A DNA stretch of 54,205 nt, from assembly GCA_037447655.1 (NCBI GenBank), contig JBBHKE010001258.1, positions 332,453-386,657 on the forward strand, given 5' to 3'. Made by a program: the position numbers and the translations under genes. This stretch comes from Zygnema cylindricum. Lineage: Eukaryota; Streptophyta; Zygnematophyceae; Zygnematales; Zygnemataceae. Shown piece after piece: positions 16,172-28,617 of the stretch; positions within the stretch are counted from its first letter, which is position 1, and the number at the start of each line of letters is the position of its first letter. Under the pieces are notes generated by a model. The model saw only the letters and a program-made list of their open reading frames with translations. It did no database searches and was not told the DNA's origin.

Positions 16172-19100
16172 CTACGGCTTTGTCTTCTTTGGTGGAGGAG
16201 GTCCCATGCCATTATTGTCACTTTTTCGTTTTATTCCCAAAAAGTGTTCCACCTACACTCGAAAAACCCCGGAATCCATCAAATTTTAACTCAGTTTTTG
16301 GAGATTTTGTGACAAACACAATGGATTATAACAACGTTTTTCTGTAAACTAAAAAGAAGGTATTGATATTAGTGCGATATTAAATTCAATTATACAAACT
16401 TTGAGCCGGTGACACTACTGAAACGTTTTAGCAAGTCAAACTCGAAAAAAATGAAAACAAATAAAACGAAAAACAAAAAGCAAAAACTGTAGGACCAAAT
16501 GAGTGTCATTAACTCTTAAGGGATCGATGGATAACAAGTGACTTAATTATTTGGTTAGAATGAGTATTTTCCTGATGTTCCTTCTCAAACACCGCTATTT
16601 CCAGAGATGGTTTCATATTGTACTAAGTGTAAAAAATGAGGACATATTAGCCCATTCAATTTGAAAGTAAATCATGGGTTGAACTACATATCACTTTGGA
16701 ATTACGTATCATATATCTTAATTTTTTCAAACTTAAAACGATAGTTTCATGTATTTAGTGCCCGAAACTCTAAGACATATATGACTTCATGATCTGAAAA
16801 AAGAAACATGAAACATTATTGTTTATGCAATAAACAAACGTAAGAGATTTTTTAGAACAACAAAAAGAAAAAAATGATTCGAAAAACTGTAAAAAACCTA
16901 AGACACCCGTAACATTAGGAGAACCGAGAATTAAGGGGAAAATGAGAAAGACGGCTCAAAAAACTCACTTTACTGTCTCCAAGCATAGGAGTAAGACTTC
17001 CGGAAATTTTCTTGTCACCCAACATTGGAGTGAGACTTCCCATATGCTCTTTCTCTACACCGAAACTGCTTCGTGGATCACTCGTTTGACTGAAAAAAAA
17101 AAAGATAAAAAAAGACCATTGCTTAGTGATGTATAGGATTTGAAATAACCAATATGAAGTTTTTTTAAGGGGGTCTCGATGTTTTACATATGGAGCACAT
17201 TATAATCAATTATGGTGATATCTCGATGATGATATCGCAATATAATCAGTATCCATAGTCCTATTCAAAATTTTGTCTCAAAAAGCCATCGAGGCTGAGA
17301 ATTTTTCTCAGTGCGTTACGCTACCTTACAGTAATGAATTCCCATTAGAAAAACTTTAAGTGTACCAAATGTTTAACTTTGTACCTTGATTTTTAATTTG
17401 GGCTTTGTCCGCAAAATTTATGTCCACCAATCCAATCGAGTGTTGGTCAAGGTTTGGCGAGATATATATTCTGATGCTTTTAGATTTACATCGTAATTCA
17501 CAAACTAGGTTCTGTAAACTTATCGGTCAAATTCGCTCATTGATATTTCGATAAACCGATATTGCAAAATATCGTTTGCAATTCCAATCGATATACAACG
17601 AAGTAAAACGAAATCACTAGACCTCTCACACCAAATGATGTGGATTTCCTTGGCAAGTCATGATTCAAGTACAAAATTTTGTCTTTAATGAAAAAGACAA
17701 CTTAATTGACCGGCTCCAAAAAGTCCAGCAAATAAAAGTGACAACTGACACTGCCAAAGAACAACTATCCAGAAAAAAACAAATAACACAAATAGTACTC
17801 CAATGGCACAAAATGGGGAGAGAGAGAGAGAGAAGAAGAGAGAGGGAGGAGGGGGGAGGAAGAGGAGGGGAGGGAGGGGGAGGGAGGGAGGGGGGAGGGG
17901 GGAAGGGAGAAAGGAGGAGAAACAATCATGGAAGGAAACATATGGGGCCTTATACTTGTCTCTCATCTTCTCCATAGACATGAGAGGAGTATCTCCAGCT
18001 GTCATTTGTTTTCTCTTCAACTCTTCTTCATACTGTTTTATCCTCTTTTCTTGTTTCATTTTTCCAGGACCTTTTCCATGAAATTTGTGAGAAAGAACAC
18101 GAAACGCTTCTTTAGGAGTCATCTGGACGTAGAGGAAACAAACCCATTTTATCCTTCCTATTAGTGTAGTATTTTGGAAGGGAACCACTGATAGAAGCGA
18201 GGGTGAGAGGGAGAGAACGGGACGGAGGGAGCCGGAGTGAAACTGAAGGAGAGTGAGCGCAGGTTCTTGATAAGAGCGAGAGAGAGAGAGAGCAAGAGAG
18301 GTGTTTGATAAGAAACAGAGATAAGGGATAGTGCGGAGAGAATGAGAAAGAGGAAGGAGGGAGAGAGAGAAAGAAATACCGGGAGAAAGAAAGAGTGAGA
18401 GAGTCATCATTCACACCTAAAGCAAGACCATATTTTTATCATCCAGCAAGTCAATTCTTAGAAGATAAATAAATATCCCTTCACGCTCAAATTTCACACA
18501 AAAAGAGACAAAAAACAAACAAAACAAAAAAATGACTTACCTCTCTCCCAAACTCATCTCGTCGATCAATACGAATCTCCTTCTGACCTGCCGGTACAAC
18601 AGAATCCAAGATTCCCACCAATTTACTCTTTTTTTTGTCCATATCCCTACCTCCCCATTCAGGTTCTTTTTGTAAAGCTCCTCTTTCCTTGAGAAGACCC
18701 AGTATAGCTCCAAGCCCCTTTCCTACCGGAGCCTCTCCAAGTATCTCATCCTCCTCCTCTCCCTCGTCCTCCTCCACCTCCTCCTTGTCCTTTTCTTCTC
18801 CTTCCTCACCTTCTCCATGCACCTCTGTCCAACCACCTGCGACTTCCGTCCCATGGGAAGCTTCCCTAGCACCTTCCTCCCTTGCAACTCCATGGACTTC
18901 CTCGTCTTCTTCTGCAAAAACGTCTTTACCTGCCGCTCTCCGAGTGACAGCTGTCCAAATTTCGCCCAACCAAGGGAAAAAAGGTTGACCGTGCCAAAAG
19001 GTTAGTAACAAAACAATAACAATTTATCTGTCTTTAGCTAAGATGTACTCATAGTATTCCTCAGTTACTCCACCCTGGGAGACACAGAGAGNNNNNNNNN

Positions 19101-22100
19101 NNNNNNNNNNNNNNNNNNNNNNNNNNNNNNNNNNNNNNNNNNNNNNNNNNNNNNNNNNNNNNNNNNNNNNNNNNNNNNNNNNNNNNNNNNNNNNNNNNNN
19201 NNNNNNNNNNNNNNNNNNNNNNNNNNNNNNNNNNNNNNNNNNNNNNNNNNNNNNNNNNNNNNNNNNNNNNNTTTGATAATACACTATAGTTGTCCAGGAC
19301 GTTACGACAAAGGGAGAGGGAGAGAGAGAGAAAGAGAGAGAAAACAGCATTGCAGGACCTGTTGATATCACATAATAGTTTCAAATGCTCCAGAGTAAAA
19401 AAAAATGTTCGGCAACAAAAAGAATTGCAGTAAAAGCAAAAAAATACGTCAACACAACCATAGGAAGGAGACAAAAGCTCATACCGTCATCTAGTTGCAG
19501 ACTGCGACAAAACTCCCCTGTATCTGTGAAAACGAGACCTGTTTTATCCTCGCCTCCTTGTTCTTTTTCTTTCTTCACTTCTTTCATCAATGCTAATTTC
19601 GATACCAAAGCTTGAGGCCCAACAGCAGCAGCTGTTTCTGCTCTCTTTTTCAAAGCTCTTTGTCTTGCGATTTCTAAAGATCTCTCTAATTCCATATCTT
19701 CGTCTCCTGTCATAAAATCGTCCTGGTCTTCTTCTGTCTTCCCCTCTGCCTTCACTTCCACCTTCACCTCTCGAGTGTCGGTCATCTCCTCCTCTTTAAT
19801 CTTTCCTCTCTCTCCAGTACCTTCCTCGTCAATGTCCATAGTCACTGGCTCTCTGAGCGTTTTTGAATTATCTGCAGCTTTGTTATAAGCATTCTGGTAG
19901 TTACTCTTTAAAACACTCGCCACTCTCTCCTTCTCTTCCTCCTCCTTTGCAGTTCTTCGAGCCGCTCTATCTCGACCTCCGAAATTTTCAGCTCCTTCAA
20001 GACCTGATGCCTTAGCCTCTGCCTCTAAAGCATCGTAATCTAAAACTTCTTTTCTGCGTATCTTCTTCTTTTTCTTCGGTTTTTTCAATAAAGCCATCTC
20101 ATCGTGTGTCAGATAATCGGTTGCTAGAGTTGTCGATGGCATAGAAAGGCTCTCCTTTGTTCCACTCAGGCCCTGTAACCGATGTCGAACCTGACCATCC
20201 ATGGAAGGTAATGTTAAAAATTGTTAAAATTTGTTCAAAAATTGTTCAAAATTGCTCAACATTGTCTAAAACTGTTCCATGTTGATTCCAAATTGTTCAA
20301 ACGTATTCAGAATTATTTCAGATTGTTCAACATTGGTAGCAAAGACCTATATTTATTCAAGTTCCCAACTTTTATACATACACATATATTAGCATGGACT
20401 CCTGCAATTACTTATGAACAATTCCTACTGTTCAATATTGTTCAACCGGTAAACTCTCCATTTTTTACATCACATCTTTTTCTTTTTTGCCTTCTTGCAT
20501 ATCATTGTTCACTTGCACAACAAGCTATTAAGGAATCAGTCTGTTTTAGTTTGTCCTGTATCACTAATTTCCTAGAAATCCTAACTGAAAATCGAAGATA
20601 CAAAGGAAATTAATGGGTATTATATCCTCACATCTTCAAGTCGTTTTCGACTCTCCTCATCGATTCCTCCAGTAGAATCCAATGTAATTCCCTGCACAGG
20701 CCAATCAGTCACCAAAGATTCACGGAGTATTCTGAAAAATAGTAATGGTGTAAAAGAAACATTCAATAATAAGGTTGTAATAGAAATACTCAACACTAAC
20801 ATAAGAGTTCGCAAATTCAAAAATTGCTACATAATCAATTTCGAAGTGAAAAAAAAAAGCAAAACTGAAATCAATTTAACAGTAATGTTCATAGAAAGAG
20901 GCTTATACAAAATAAAAAGGTCGGTTCTTCATCAAAACAGAATACCACTGCATTTTAGGGGTAAATAATAATTTCAATAATCCCCTAAACACTCGCACCA
21001 GATGCTGATTAAAAAAAAAATATTTGAAATAGTTAAACGTAGTCGAGATAATAAACTTTAATTAAAAAACCACCCACCTCCTCTGGAAGAGCTTCATCAT
21101 ACTTTGCCAGAATCGAGACAGGCTTTTGATTGATGTCATTCTGGAATCTGTGTAAGCGAAAAAAGGAAAAGCGGTAAAAAAAGTGAAACCCTCCCCCTCT
21201 CTCCCCCTCCCTCCCCCTCTCTCCCCCCCTCCCTCCCTCCCTCCCTCCCTCCCTCCCTCTCTCCCTCTCTCTCTCAGCAAAATGTGCACTGGAACTGAAA
21301 AGCAACATCAAAAGAAAATATTTGAAATGGAATAAAAAAAAATGTCTTCTCGCAGGAAAAAAATGGCACAAGTTTGCAAAAGGGAGGGCCAAAGTACGGC
21401 CTTTGGTTTCCATATCGACTACTGGATACATTTTACAGAGGGGGAGGGGGAGGGGAAGGGAAAAGGGGAGGGAGAGAGAGGTGAGGGAGAGAGGGATAGA
21501 GAGGGAGAGAGAGGGAGAGAGAGAGAGAGACAGAGAGAGAGAGAGAGCGAGAGAGAGAGGGAGGGAGAGAGGAGGGGATATAAAAAAAGTGAATGTTTTC
21601 ATGGAAACCTAAATGCATTCACTAATCGTAGGAAAAAGTTGTCCTCACTTATCCTCGTTCGACGCATTAGTTTTCTTCGATTCTTTGTACGCTCTCTCCC
21701 TCGCCAATTGCTCCGCGATTTCAACGTTCTCCAACTCATCCATGGCTACAAAGCACCAAAAAAAAAAACCCAAAAAAAATGAATCCTCCGGAAAAATATA
21801 TCCTGGGGAAAGATATATCCTTGGGAAAAACATACCTATATCCTCGGAAAAGATATATCCTCGAGAAAAATATATCCACGGGAAAAATATATCCTCGGGA
21901 AAAATATATCCTCGTGAAAAATATCATCAGGAAATATATATCCTCGGGAAAAATATATCCTCGAGAAAAATAATTTCCTCGGAAAAAATATATCCTTGAG
22001 AAAAATATATCTTTCAGCTGAAATTTCCCTTAACAGCACTAGAAGAGCAGAAAACGTAGTGGGAGAAAAACGGAAAAAGGACCCAAACTGGAACTTAAAC

Positions 22101-23987
22101 TGAAATTAAACAAGATATTGTAAACAGTGACATATCAACAACCCTTGAAGCCGTGTAAGAATGTCATGTTACCTTCATTCACATCTCCATCGTCCAAAAT
22201 TGACGAATCTTTCAAAGTAAGGATCACAGCTCCACCTTCAAGAACTTTATCGAGGCCGTGACGGACCTTAAGCCCCGCAAGGTCCTCTGATCCCTTCACA
22301 CCGCCCACCATTTTTAGTGAGGATAGCAGAATGAAAAAATTGAGTGACATGAAAAAGGAACTTTAAGGAAGCGCTAGTATATTAACAGGTTTAGCGAAGG
22401 TTTAAGTAGATATAAAAAAGTAGGGAAAACGGAACATGTGATTTGCAGGTTTTAGCCTGCCTCAGCATCAGTTCTTATGAGGTATATAACAGCGTTTTAG
22501 TTGTCATTTTAGTATTAAATTGTACTAAGTATAATAACATTAACATGAAAGCCAGCTGTCTGCATATTCAAGCAAGCAGTGAAAACACTAAATTATGTTC
22601 AGAGGTCAAAATAAGGGACCAATTTTGTCTTTTCATTCATACCCATGGGTACCAGAGACTCGCTATTAGGATATACCTAAAAAGCCCTTAACCACTTACT
22701 TGAGTTGTAGCCTGTATCCTTAGAGAGAAAATCCTCATCTTCTTCGGCTCCTTCATCCTGAAACAATATCCAAAAAAAACGTAATGTTCAAACAAAAGAT
22801 AGAGAGAGAGCGAGCGAGAGAGAGAGGAGAGAGAGAGAGGGAGAGAGAGAGAGAGAGAGGGAGAGAGAGAGAGGGGAGGGAGACAGGAGAGAGGAGAGTG
22901 AGAGAGAGAGCCAGTTGTGACGGATCGGACGCCAGTTCGGGTTGGATGACAGTTGGACGATGACAATATATAAAAGACCAACTGGAACACAAGAAATTTA
23001 CATATTTTAATCAAGGGACAGGAGGCAACAGCACATGAGTACACAACAGAACAAGAAACATGTGGAGGGAGAGGAGGAGAGAGGGAGAGGGAGGGAGGGA
23101 GGAGGGAGAGGGAGAGGAGAAGGAGGGAGGAGGAGGGAGGGAGGAATGGACAGGACCTCCACAAGAATGGAATGGAATAAATAGAACATGGAAGGAAGGG
23201 TCATCAAAATCACAATTGTCACGCATCGACTATACCAGACTATTGTAAAATAACGTCTAATCCAAAAACACTTCGTCTGTATAAGAGACTCTAATATGGA
23301 TCACTCAAACAAACAAAAAGAAAATATATTCTTAATTATTCTTTAAGTTTATTGTTTGTAATTGGCGTATCAAACAAAATAATTAGCCGAAAATCCTGCA
23401 CGACATGATACACTAGAAAAGAGACACGATTCTACGGCAGACATTTCTGACTTACTTAAAAAAACTCAGGATGGACTGAAAATCTCCAAGGAGAAATGGA
23501 CAAGAGTTACCATTTCCGAGAGCATTCTTGCAGTTCGGGCAGCCTTAGCTCTTTCTTCTGCCTTCTTTTTCTCAGTTAGTATCCTACTTTTCTCAACCCA
23601 CGAGGCAATATCTCCATCGTCCTCATCTGCAACTTCGGCTTGCTTTATTTTGCTCTCTTTGAGGCGATCCTCCTTCATTCTGCAAACCATTAACCCAACT
23701 GTTCAGACCCTCAATTCAATATTGTCAGCCAAAACTATGCTTCTCCATGGCATAGAAATGAAACCGAGTCAATTACAATTTTTTGCCAAAAATGCCACCA
23801 GAAAAGCCAGAAAAGGAACCAGAAAGGTAAAAAACAGCACCAGAATTCTCCAAAATAACACCGTAAACGCCACAAGTGCAACAAAAATGCCAGAAGTGAA
23901 ACCAGAAAGCCAAAAAAAACACCAGAATCATCTGGAATGACACCATAAAAGCCAAAAATGCCAAAAAGGACGCCAGAAGCATAGCTA

Positions 23988-24085
<98 letters not shown>

Positions 24086-26818
24086 CAGATAATAAACAGC
24101 AAGACCGCAAATCAAGAATTAATTACCACCTGCTGAATAAAAAAAAGACCTTACAGGTATATGCGACTCTTCAAAGCTGCCCTGCTTTAAAAATGAAATT
24201 GAAAAATAATGTGGAGTTTCACTCTCAATCAAATTTATACATCACATTAGAGATTTCAATCGTCAGAATGAAATAAACTTCAGACCATGAGCAGAGAGGA
24301 ACAGCAAGACCGCGTTGAAATAGGACATATGATGTTGCAAGGTAAAAAATGTCAATAAAAAATTGTAGCGAGAGGTTAAGGGAAAGATGTCAAAATCTCA
24401 GTAGTGAAAGGCAAAGAAAAGGTTTTCAAAATCTCAGGAGTGAGAGCGGAAAAGATTTTCAAAATCTCAGTAGAGTACGGAAAATATTTTCAAAATCTAA
24501 TTAGTGAGAGAGTACGTAAAAGACTTTGAAAATCTCAATAGTGAGAGAGTACTTTCGAAATCTCGGTGGTGAGAGAGGAAGCAAAAGATTTAGTAATGCT
24601 GCTCTGAATCGCATCATCAAGAGCATGGAGAGAGTACCAAAAGCTTATCATATCAAAACACATATTGTACTGTTGAATTGAAGGAGGTCACAAAACGCAA
24701 AAACTTAAGTAGAAGCCTTGTTTCCTAAAGATGTTAGCTAGGAAAAAAATAAGTCTTTCCTAAATTTGATACCAAATGCGTTAACAGACCGCCAATTTTT
24801 CATGATCAAAAAACAAATGTTAAAACCAATTGTGCAGAGGGAGATTGTTGTTAACACATTAACTTCAACGACTCTTACTCGCACTAAGTCCAGTGGAAAT
24901 AACTTCCAGATCTTGTTGGCAGCTTATGTTTAAAGGCTTGTTTTATAATTATATATAGAGAGAGCTTACATTTTTTTTTATTGTTGGAAGGAACATGGTA
25001 GCAACTTATTCTAAATGGTCTAGTTTACATGCTACTTGACGTAACTACCCTTCCCAGGCAGCCCATTTCTTAAGCAAAGTGAATTAGAGATTCGTAAATA
25101 ATAAAGGTCGTGGAAAAATAAAAGTTGACTTTTGAACCATGGTTCTCAATACCCACTAAATGACTATAAATTGCATTTAGCAGATTATAACACTCTCATT
25201 CCCCCCAACGCAAAAGTTAAATCCGTTTAGAGTTCAATGTCTTAGAAAAAGAAAAATGAAACGGAAAATTTGAAACAATTGAGAGAACCTTCGCTTCTTC
25301 AGCAGTAACTCAAAACACCATGAAGATCAATAGTGTGGGGGGGAAGGATAGATGTCACAGAAAAGCGCAGCCATAGCTTAAAAAATCAGAAAAGACAAAA
25401 CTTAAAGAACTCAATGAAATGTGCATACAAAATGTGTGATCAATTAATTTAATGATACACGAAGATCAATTACAAGATTTTGATCACAAAAAACTGAAAT
25501 TTGATAAATTCGATATTTATATATATATAATTTTTTTTTCATAATATTTTCTTCATAGTAACGAACTAATCAATATATTTTTCAGGACATCATCATGGGC
25601 CTCTTACCTTCCAATTCTATCCGCAAGATCCTTAGTCGACACTTCTCCCACTTTTGCTTTTACACTGCTTTCAGTTTTCACACTCCTTTCTTCTGGTTGC
25701 TCACGTCTCCCATGTCGGCCAGCCTCTATCTGATCCTCGTTTCGTTTTTCCTCTTTTACAACCTTTTTTGCCTCTTTTAGCTTCTCCTTTCCCTCTCTTT
25801 CTTTATCTATCACCTTTTTCTCCTTCCGTTCACGTTCCTTTTCGCGTTCCCGGACACCTTCAGTTTGCTTATCATATGCTTCCTCCTCCTCTCTCACATT
25901 ATCTTCCCCTTTGCCCACCGTTTTGTCAGCTTCCAATTCTGGAGCCTCCTTGTCTTTCTTCCTTCCTCGTCGGTCTCTTCCTCTCTCTTTATTGTCGTTC
26001 TCTTTCTCCTTTTCCTTCTCTTTCTCATCAACCTGTGTAATAGTTTTTTTCGACTCCCTCTCTCTCTCTTTCAATCGATCTTTCTCTTTTTCTTTATCAT
26101 TTGGTCGCTGCTTTTCTTTCTCCCTTTCTTTCTCCCTTTCCTTCTCCTTTTCCTTCTCCCTTTCCTTCTCCCTTTCCTTCTCCTTGTTTCTGTCCTTCTC
26201 TCGACCCTTGTCCTTTACTTCTTTCTTGTCCTTTTCCTCCTTTTCCCTGTACTTTTCCTTCGGCTTTTCTCTCTCGTCCACTCGAAACTTCTCTTTTTCC
26301 TTTTCTCTGTCCTTACCCTTGTCTTTGAATTCTAATCCTTCCTCTCGTTTTGACTTTACCCTTTCTTTTTCCTTTGCATGATCTCTCTCCTTCTCTCGAT
26401 CCTTTTCCTCTCTCTCCTTCCCTTTAACCCTTATTTTTTCACCAACTAACTCATCCTTTTCCTTCTGTTTATCTTTAGGTTTCTCCTTCATATCCTTCTC
26501 GAAATCACCATCCTTTTCCTTCTCTCCACCTCCCTCTCCATCCCTCCCCTTCTGCCTACTCTTATCCCTTTCTTTCCCTTTCCCTGCATCCTTCTTCTTC
26601 TCTCTCTCACTATCTCTCTCCTTCCCCCTCTCCCTTTCACCATCTCTATCCCTTTCTCGATACTTGTCCTTTTCCTTTTCTCTTTCTCCCTTCCCTCTCT
26701 CACCTCGTTTGTCTCCTTCTTTGTCTTTTTCCCGATGAGAACGGCTTCTTGATTTACCATTCTCCCGACTGTCGATAAGATCTCCTTCTTCTATCAACTC
26801 TCCTTCTTCGATTCCCAT
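16172..26818 (-). CDS. SART1: SART1/SNU66 (plant DOT2/MDF) U4/U6.U5 tri-snRNP protein
   Basis: A splicing factor that joins U4/U6 and U5 snRNPs in the nucleus. Exons read on the minus strand: 26818-25608, 23679-23511, 22757-22700, 22286-22173, 21745-21649, 21147-21078, 20691-20632, 20190-19485, 18950-18541, 18122-17940, 17089-16969, 16252-16172. Exon 1 encodes about 400 residues of Lys/Glu/Arg/Asp-rich, RS-like sequence starting [13 protein letters not shown]. Later motifs follow plant DOT2 in order: [29 protein letters not shown] and [139 protein letters not shown]. It has about 1,094 codons plus a short unresolved exon between 17940 and 17089 (phase and the missing VLSGHVKPG-like segment require one). 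The start is the only ATG before the charged domain. The 5' flank carries telo-boxes. Confidence 0.93.
17811..18395. repeat. GA/GGGA-rich low-complexity tracts around SART1 exon 10
   Basis: Purine tracts on the + strand (about 17811-17915 and 18195-18395) bracket the exon at 17940-18122. On the sense strand of SART1 they are polypyrimidine: one starts about 20 bases after the splice donor, and one lies in the intron before the acceptor. Many spurious open frames arise here. Confidence 0.9.
19092..19271. other. Assembly gap (180 N)
   Basis: Unresolved bases inside the SART1 intron between the exons at 19485-20190 and 18541-18950. GA-rich microsatellite sequence borders it on both sides, the likely cause. 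The two flanking exons join in phase (G + CT), so no exon needs to be hidden in the gap. Confidence 0.97.
20215..20340. repeat. ATTGTTCAAA-type tandem repeat at an intron 3' end
   Basis: About ten degenerate units of 12-14 bases containing ATTGTTCAAA. They start some 25 bases from the acceptor of the SART1 exon at 19485-20190, on the intron side. Confidence 0.75.
21187..21583. repeat. Paired CT-rich and GA-rich tracts in a SART1 intron
   Basis: A CCCTCTCT tract (21187-21276) is followed 150 bases later by a GAGAGGGA tract (21430-21583) on the same strand. The two are complementary and could fold the intron between exons 21745-21649 and 21147-21078 into a hairpin. Further GA tracts occur at 22799-22913 and 23058-23150 in the intron ahead of the exon at 22700-22757. 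Confidence 0.85.
21785..22016. repeat. ~19-bp minisatellite (GAAAAATATATCCTCGG) at an intron 3' end
   Basis: About twelve units of GAAAAATATATCCTCGG and variants (CTTGG, CACGG, CTCGA). The array starts about 40 bases from the acceptor of the SART1 exon at 21649-21745, on the intron side. The open frames it creates on both strands are repeat artefacts. Confidence 0.9.
23735..24590. repeat. Repeat cluster in SART1 intron 1
   Basis: Three tandem structures lie in the intron just upstream (sense) of the exon at 23511-23679. They are degenerate CCAGAAAAGCCAAAAA-type units (about 23793-23975), a perfect (TA)n run at 23990-24083, and about five ~45-bp units containing TTTTCAAAATCTCAGTAGTG (about 24365-24590). 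The intron is about 1.9 kb; nothing coding was seen in it. Confidence 0.8.
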
Positions 26819-26823
26819 TGTGA

Positions 26824-26900
26824 CAAAACCCTAACAATCAAGTTTGTCAAAACCCTAACAAATCTAAGCTAATTAGGTTGACTCTAACAAACCCTAACAA
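26824..26900 (-). promoter_or_regulatory. Cluster of telo-boxes next to the SART1 start
   Basis: Three copies of an ACCCTAACAA-type motif (read AAACCCTAACAA on the + strand, TTAGGGTTT on the SART1 strand) lie at about 26826, 26851 and 26888. They are within 80 bases upstream of the SART1 ATG. Telo-boxes of this form are known from 5' regions of plant genes for ribosomal and other growth-related proteins. Function here is inferred from position and copy number. Confidence 0.6.
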
Positions 26901-27529
26901 ACTAGTTTGTCAAAAGGCTACAAATAAAGAATTGAAGTATGGTCTATGATTGCCGAAAACCTACAGAGGATGGAAGCATGAAGTATTGCCATGAGTATTG
27001 AACCATGGCATGGTCTCCGAAACCCATTCACAAATGGAATACTGTACTGTACTGTAATGTAGCTTTGAGAGTCGACCATTCACAGAGGATTGCAGATATG
27101 ACATGTACTATAAAGTGCGTACATTCCGAACGAAATCGCGGAATGTTCGGTGCGGATAATTTCTTGCGGCTCGTAGCAGTTCGTTGCACCAACTGCAGTT
27201 CAGATCAGTGAAGGCTCTAAGTGGAGAGTGTCGTGGCAAAGACAAAACCAGAGTGGCCAATACTATATAGTACTACAGTATTAAACTACAAGCATCTGGA
27301 GCCGTGCAGCATTCACTATAAAATACGAATGTACCCACATAAACGAAAATGCAAATAGGACGGGTGCAGGACTGTCGTACAGTATCAGCGATACGGTAAA
27401 CTGTATTTCGGGGTATCATAAAGTAAACTGCACTTTCGAATATTTACCCTCGTTCTGGGGACAAATCGTACATCTCGTACAAATATATGGTTAAATTTAA
27501 GTACGGTTTGCCCAGAAACTGTACATTTA
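26901..27529. other. Divergent intergenic region upstream of SART1 and MEFG1
   Basis: This lies between the telo-box cluster of SART1 (-) and the PIF/Harbinger-like element in front of MEFG1 (+). It holds several GTACTGTACTGTA-like words (27040-27060) and GTAC-rich sequence, but no frame with a recognisable product. Promoter elements of one or both genes are expected here; none can be pinned down. Confidence 0.45.
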
Positions 27530-28478
27530 GGGTACGTCCCCATGTATTAAAGTACATACTTTTCTCTGTCTTTTTGCCCTAAAATTCAGGGAACTTTGAA
27601 AAAAACTTTAGCCGTACGAGAAATTCATTTTTACCAAAGTAAAGTGAACGTCAATTCATACTTTGGATGTACGACCTGTTTGTCGTTATGTGAACGCATT
27701 TTGGCGTTTTCCCCTTTTCGACCCCCGGGCAAGAGAATCCAGCCCAAAAAAAAACTTCATCCAAAATCACCTCGAGGGGGTGATTTTAGTTCAAGTACCG
27801 CCCAAACAGCGAATGAAAAGCGTACCACGCACGCGTCACACGATTTGTAAAATTATTGGACGAGGGAGAGTCCTCGCTATTTTTCTCCGTACACGTCACG
27901 CGCTATGTACGGAAAAAAATTTGCAGGGGTCTCGGACTTCCACTTGCATTCATGGGTCCTTTGCATAATTTTTCGCCGTCGGCGCCTCTCCTCTCTCCCT
28001 CTCACACTATAGCTTGTATCTCACACTTTTTAGAATGAGATACGACAATATTGGTATAAAATGAAAGATCTTCAAAAAATATTTTTTTTGAATTTTTTTA
28101 GGTTTTTATTTAATGGCAAATCGAGTGAGAAAAGTAGAAAAAGCGAAATCGGGAAACCATGGCGGAAAGTTCTTGAATCCGTGACGTCGACGTTGTCACA
28201 AGTGAGCGTGACGTCACAACGTCACCAAACCCTAAACATTTGCAATTTCATAAAAATCTAGACGTCTACCACTGTCGCTATTTTTGTTGGCGTCACCAAT
28301 CGTCGGAAGTTTAGCAGTCGCCTTCAATCGTCACAAGTTGTACCTACGTCTACAACCGTCACATGTCAAAGTTCCGATTTCATTTTCGCACATTGGGACG
28401 CTCTTCAAAGTAGTACGGCGAATCTTCACTATAGTCCAAAATACTTTATCAAAGTACCGATTACACGGGGACGTACCC
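27530..28478. mobile_element. PIF/Harbinger-like MITE, copy 2, in the MEFG1 promoter
   Basis: TTA flanks both sides (27527-27529 and 28479-28481). Termini GGGTACGTCCCCATGTA and, on the right, TACACGGGGACGTACCC are inverted repeats with one mismatch. The interior matches the copy at 5234-6091 in inverse orientation, including the segment coding the open frame that begins MDVR. The right end lies 139 bases before the MEFG1 start codon, so the element forms part of the gene's 5' region. Confidence 0.82.
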
Positions 28479-28617
28479 TTAGTCATTTACCCTCAACTTT
28501 ACCGTATTCAATTTCCGTACTTCGCCCACCAAAGCTCCAAAACTTCATAGTACTGCAAATCATCTCTGATGCTCCTTTTCCCTGTCCTTTGGTAGAGGCT
28601 CTTAGCCTTTTGCCTCC

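Noticed and set aside
19024-19474. Minus-strand frames containing unknown residues
   Set aside because: They span the assembly gap and carry no motif.
25654-26381. Plus-strand Ser/Phe/Leu-rich frames opposite SART1 exon 1
   Set aside because: Antisense shadow of the Lys/Glu-rich coding sequence.
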